DNA of 6,819 bases, taken from contig CAZTZK010000021.1 of NCBI GenBank assembly GCA_964618065.1, positions 1 to 6,819 of the forward strand. Direction: 5' to 3'. This document shows, piece after piece, positions 6,539-6,819 of the stretch (position 1 is its first letter; each line of letters starts with the position of its first letter). Source of the stretch: M55B174 sp964618065. Its GTDB lineage: Bacteria > Patescibacteriota > Minisyncoccia > CAIUEV01 > JAHKAQ01. The notes beneath the pieces are model-generated. The model was not told where the DNA came from and did not search any database. It worked only from the letters and a program-made list of their open reading frames with translations. The position numbers were made by a program, and so were the translations under genes.

Positions 6539-6819
6539 ATGATTCCTGAAAAATTGCAGCTTTATCAAGCATTAGTTGTCTTTATTGCCAGTGTTATACT
6601 TTATCAAAGCTTTGCTAAGCTTATTAAAAGAGATCCTCAACAAACTATATTAAAATTTTTAATTCGTTTAGCTATTTGGGGCGGAATGGGAGCAGTGGCT
6701 TTATTCCCTTCCCTCTCTTTAATAATCGCTAAGTTTATTGGAATTGAAGGAAATGTTAACGCTGTTATTCTAATAGGTTTTTTGCTAATTTTTCTTATGA
6801 TTTTTAAATTACTCTCTGC
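6539..6819 (+). CDS. DUF2304-family small membrane protein, partial (C-terminus cut)
   Basis: From ATG at 6539 the frame is open to the right edge (93 full codons plus two bases). The protein has three hydrophobic stretches: about 7-24 (the YQALVVFIASVILYQ region), about 39-64 (a block with WGGMGAVALFPSLS) and about 74-92. The order of a first membrane helix, a short basic loop KLIKRDPQQT, then a Trp-Gly helix ending in FPSLSLIIAKFIGIEGNVNA matches DUF2304 proteins, which are about 110-130 residues and commonly lie beside DPM1-like GT2 genes. Here the gene follows such a GT2 by 63 bases, supporting the call. Function is unproven; a role as membrane anchor or flippase-like partner of the GT2 is inference. 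No Shine-Dalgarno precedes the start. Confidence 0.75.
   Translation, partial: MIPEKLQLYQALVVFIASVILYQSFAKLIKRDPQQTILKFLIRLAIWGGMGAVALFPSLSLIIAKFIGIEGNVNAVILIGFLLIFLMIFKLLS

Noticed and set aside
1..6819. CRISPR arrays, tRNA or rRNA genes, insertion sequences, attachment sites
   Set aside because: I found no regular repeat-spacer pattern, cloverleaf, transposase or flanking duplication around the abiE cassette by eye.

Overview
The window is low-GC DNA with compact genes. It looks bacterial, and I would guess a Patescibacteria/CPR-type genome. The basis is inference only: lysine- and asparagine-rich proteins, few Shine-Dalgarno sequences, a TPR-tailed O-antigen-ligase-like membrane protein, and small NDP-sugar and glycosyltransferase genes. 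There is no rRNA or other marker to settle taxonomy.

Layout, left to right. (1) Positions 1-1896, minus strand: a large polytopic membrane protein of the O-antigen ligase/polymerase (Wzy/WaaL-like) superfamily, cut by the left edge. (2) 1897-2145: a divergent, very AT-rich promoter region. (3) 2146-3084, plus: UDP-glucuronate decarboxylase (UDP-xylose synthase). (4) 3133-4616, minus: a two-gene type IV toxin-antitoxin cassette, with AbiEi-like antitoxin (upstream) and AbiEii nucleotidyltransferase toxin (downstream). (5) 4617-4789: a divergent regulatory region with good promoter matches on both strands and three copies of GTATAC. (6) 4790-6819, plus: galE (UDP-glucose 4-epimerase family), a DPM1-like family 2 glycosyltransferase, and the start of a DUF2304 membrane protein that runs off the right edge.

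Functionally this is a cell-surface glycan locus. The two short-chain dehydrogenase/reductase enzymes make nucleotide sugars (UDP-xylose; UDP-galactose or a relative). The GT2 enzyme plus its DUF2304 partner probably load a sugar onto a polyprenyl phosphate at the membrane. The Wzy/WaaL-like protein would polymerise or transfer lipid-linked glycan. The AbiE cassette sits inside this locus on the opposite strand and is visibly more AT-rich than the sugar genes, which suggests it was inserted. Its putative operator faces the galE promoter, so shared control is possible but unproven. I did not find an obviously new multi-gene system. The most interesting points are the AbiE insertion, the GTATAC sites, and the general lack of Shine-Dalgarno sequences.
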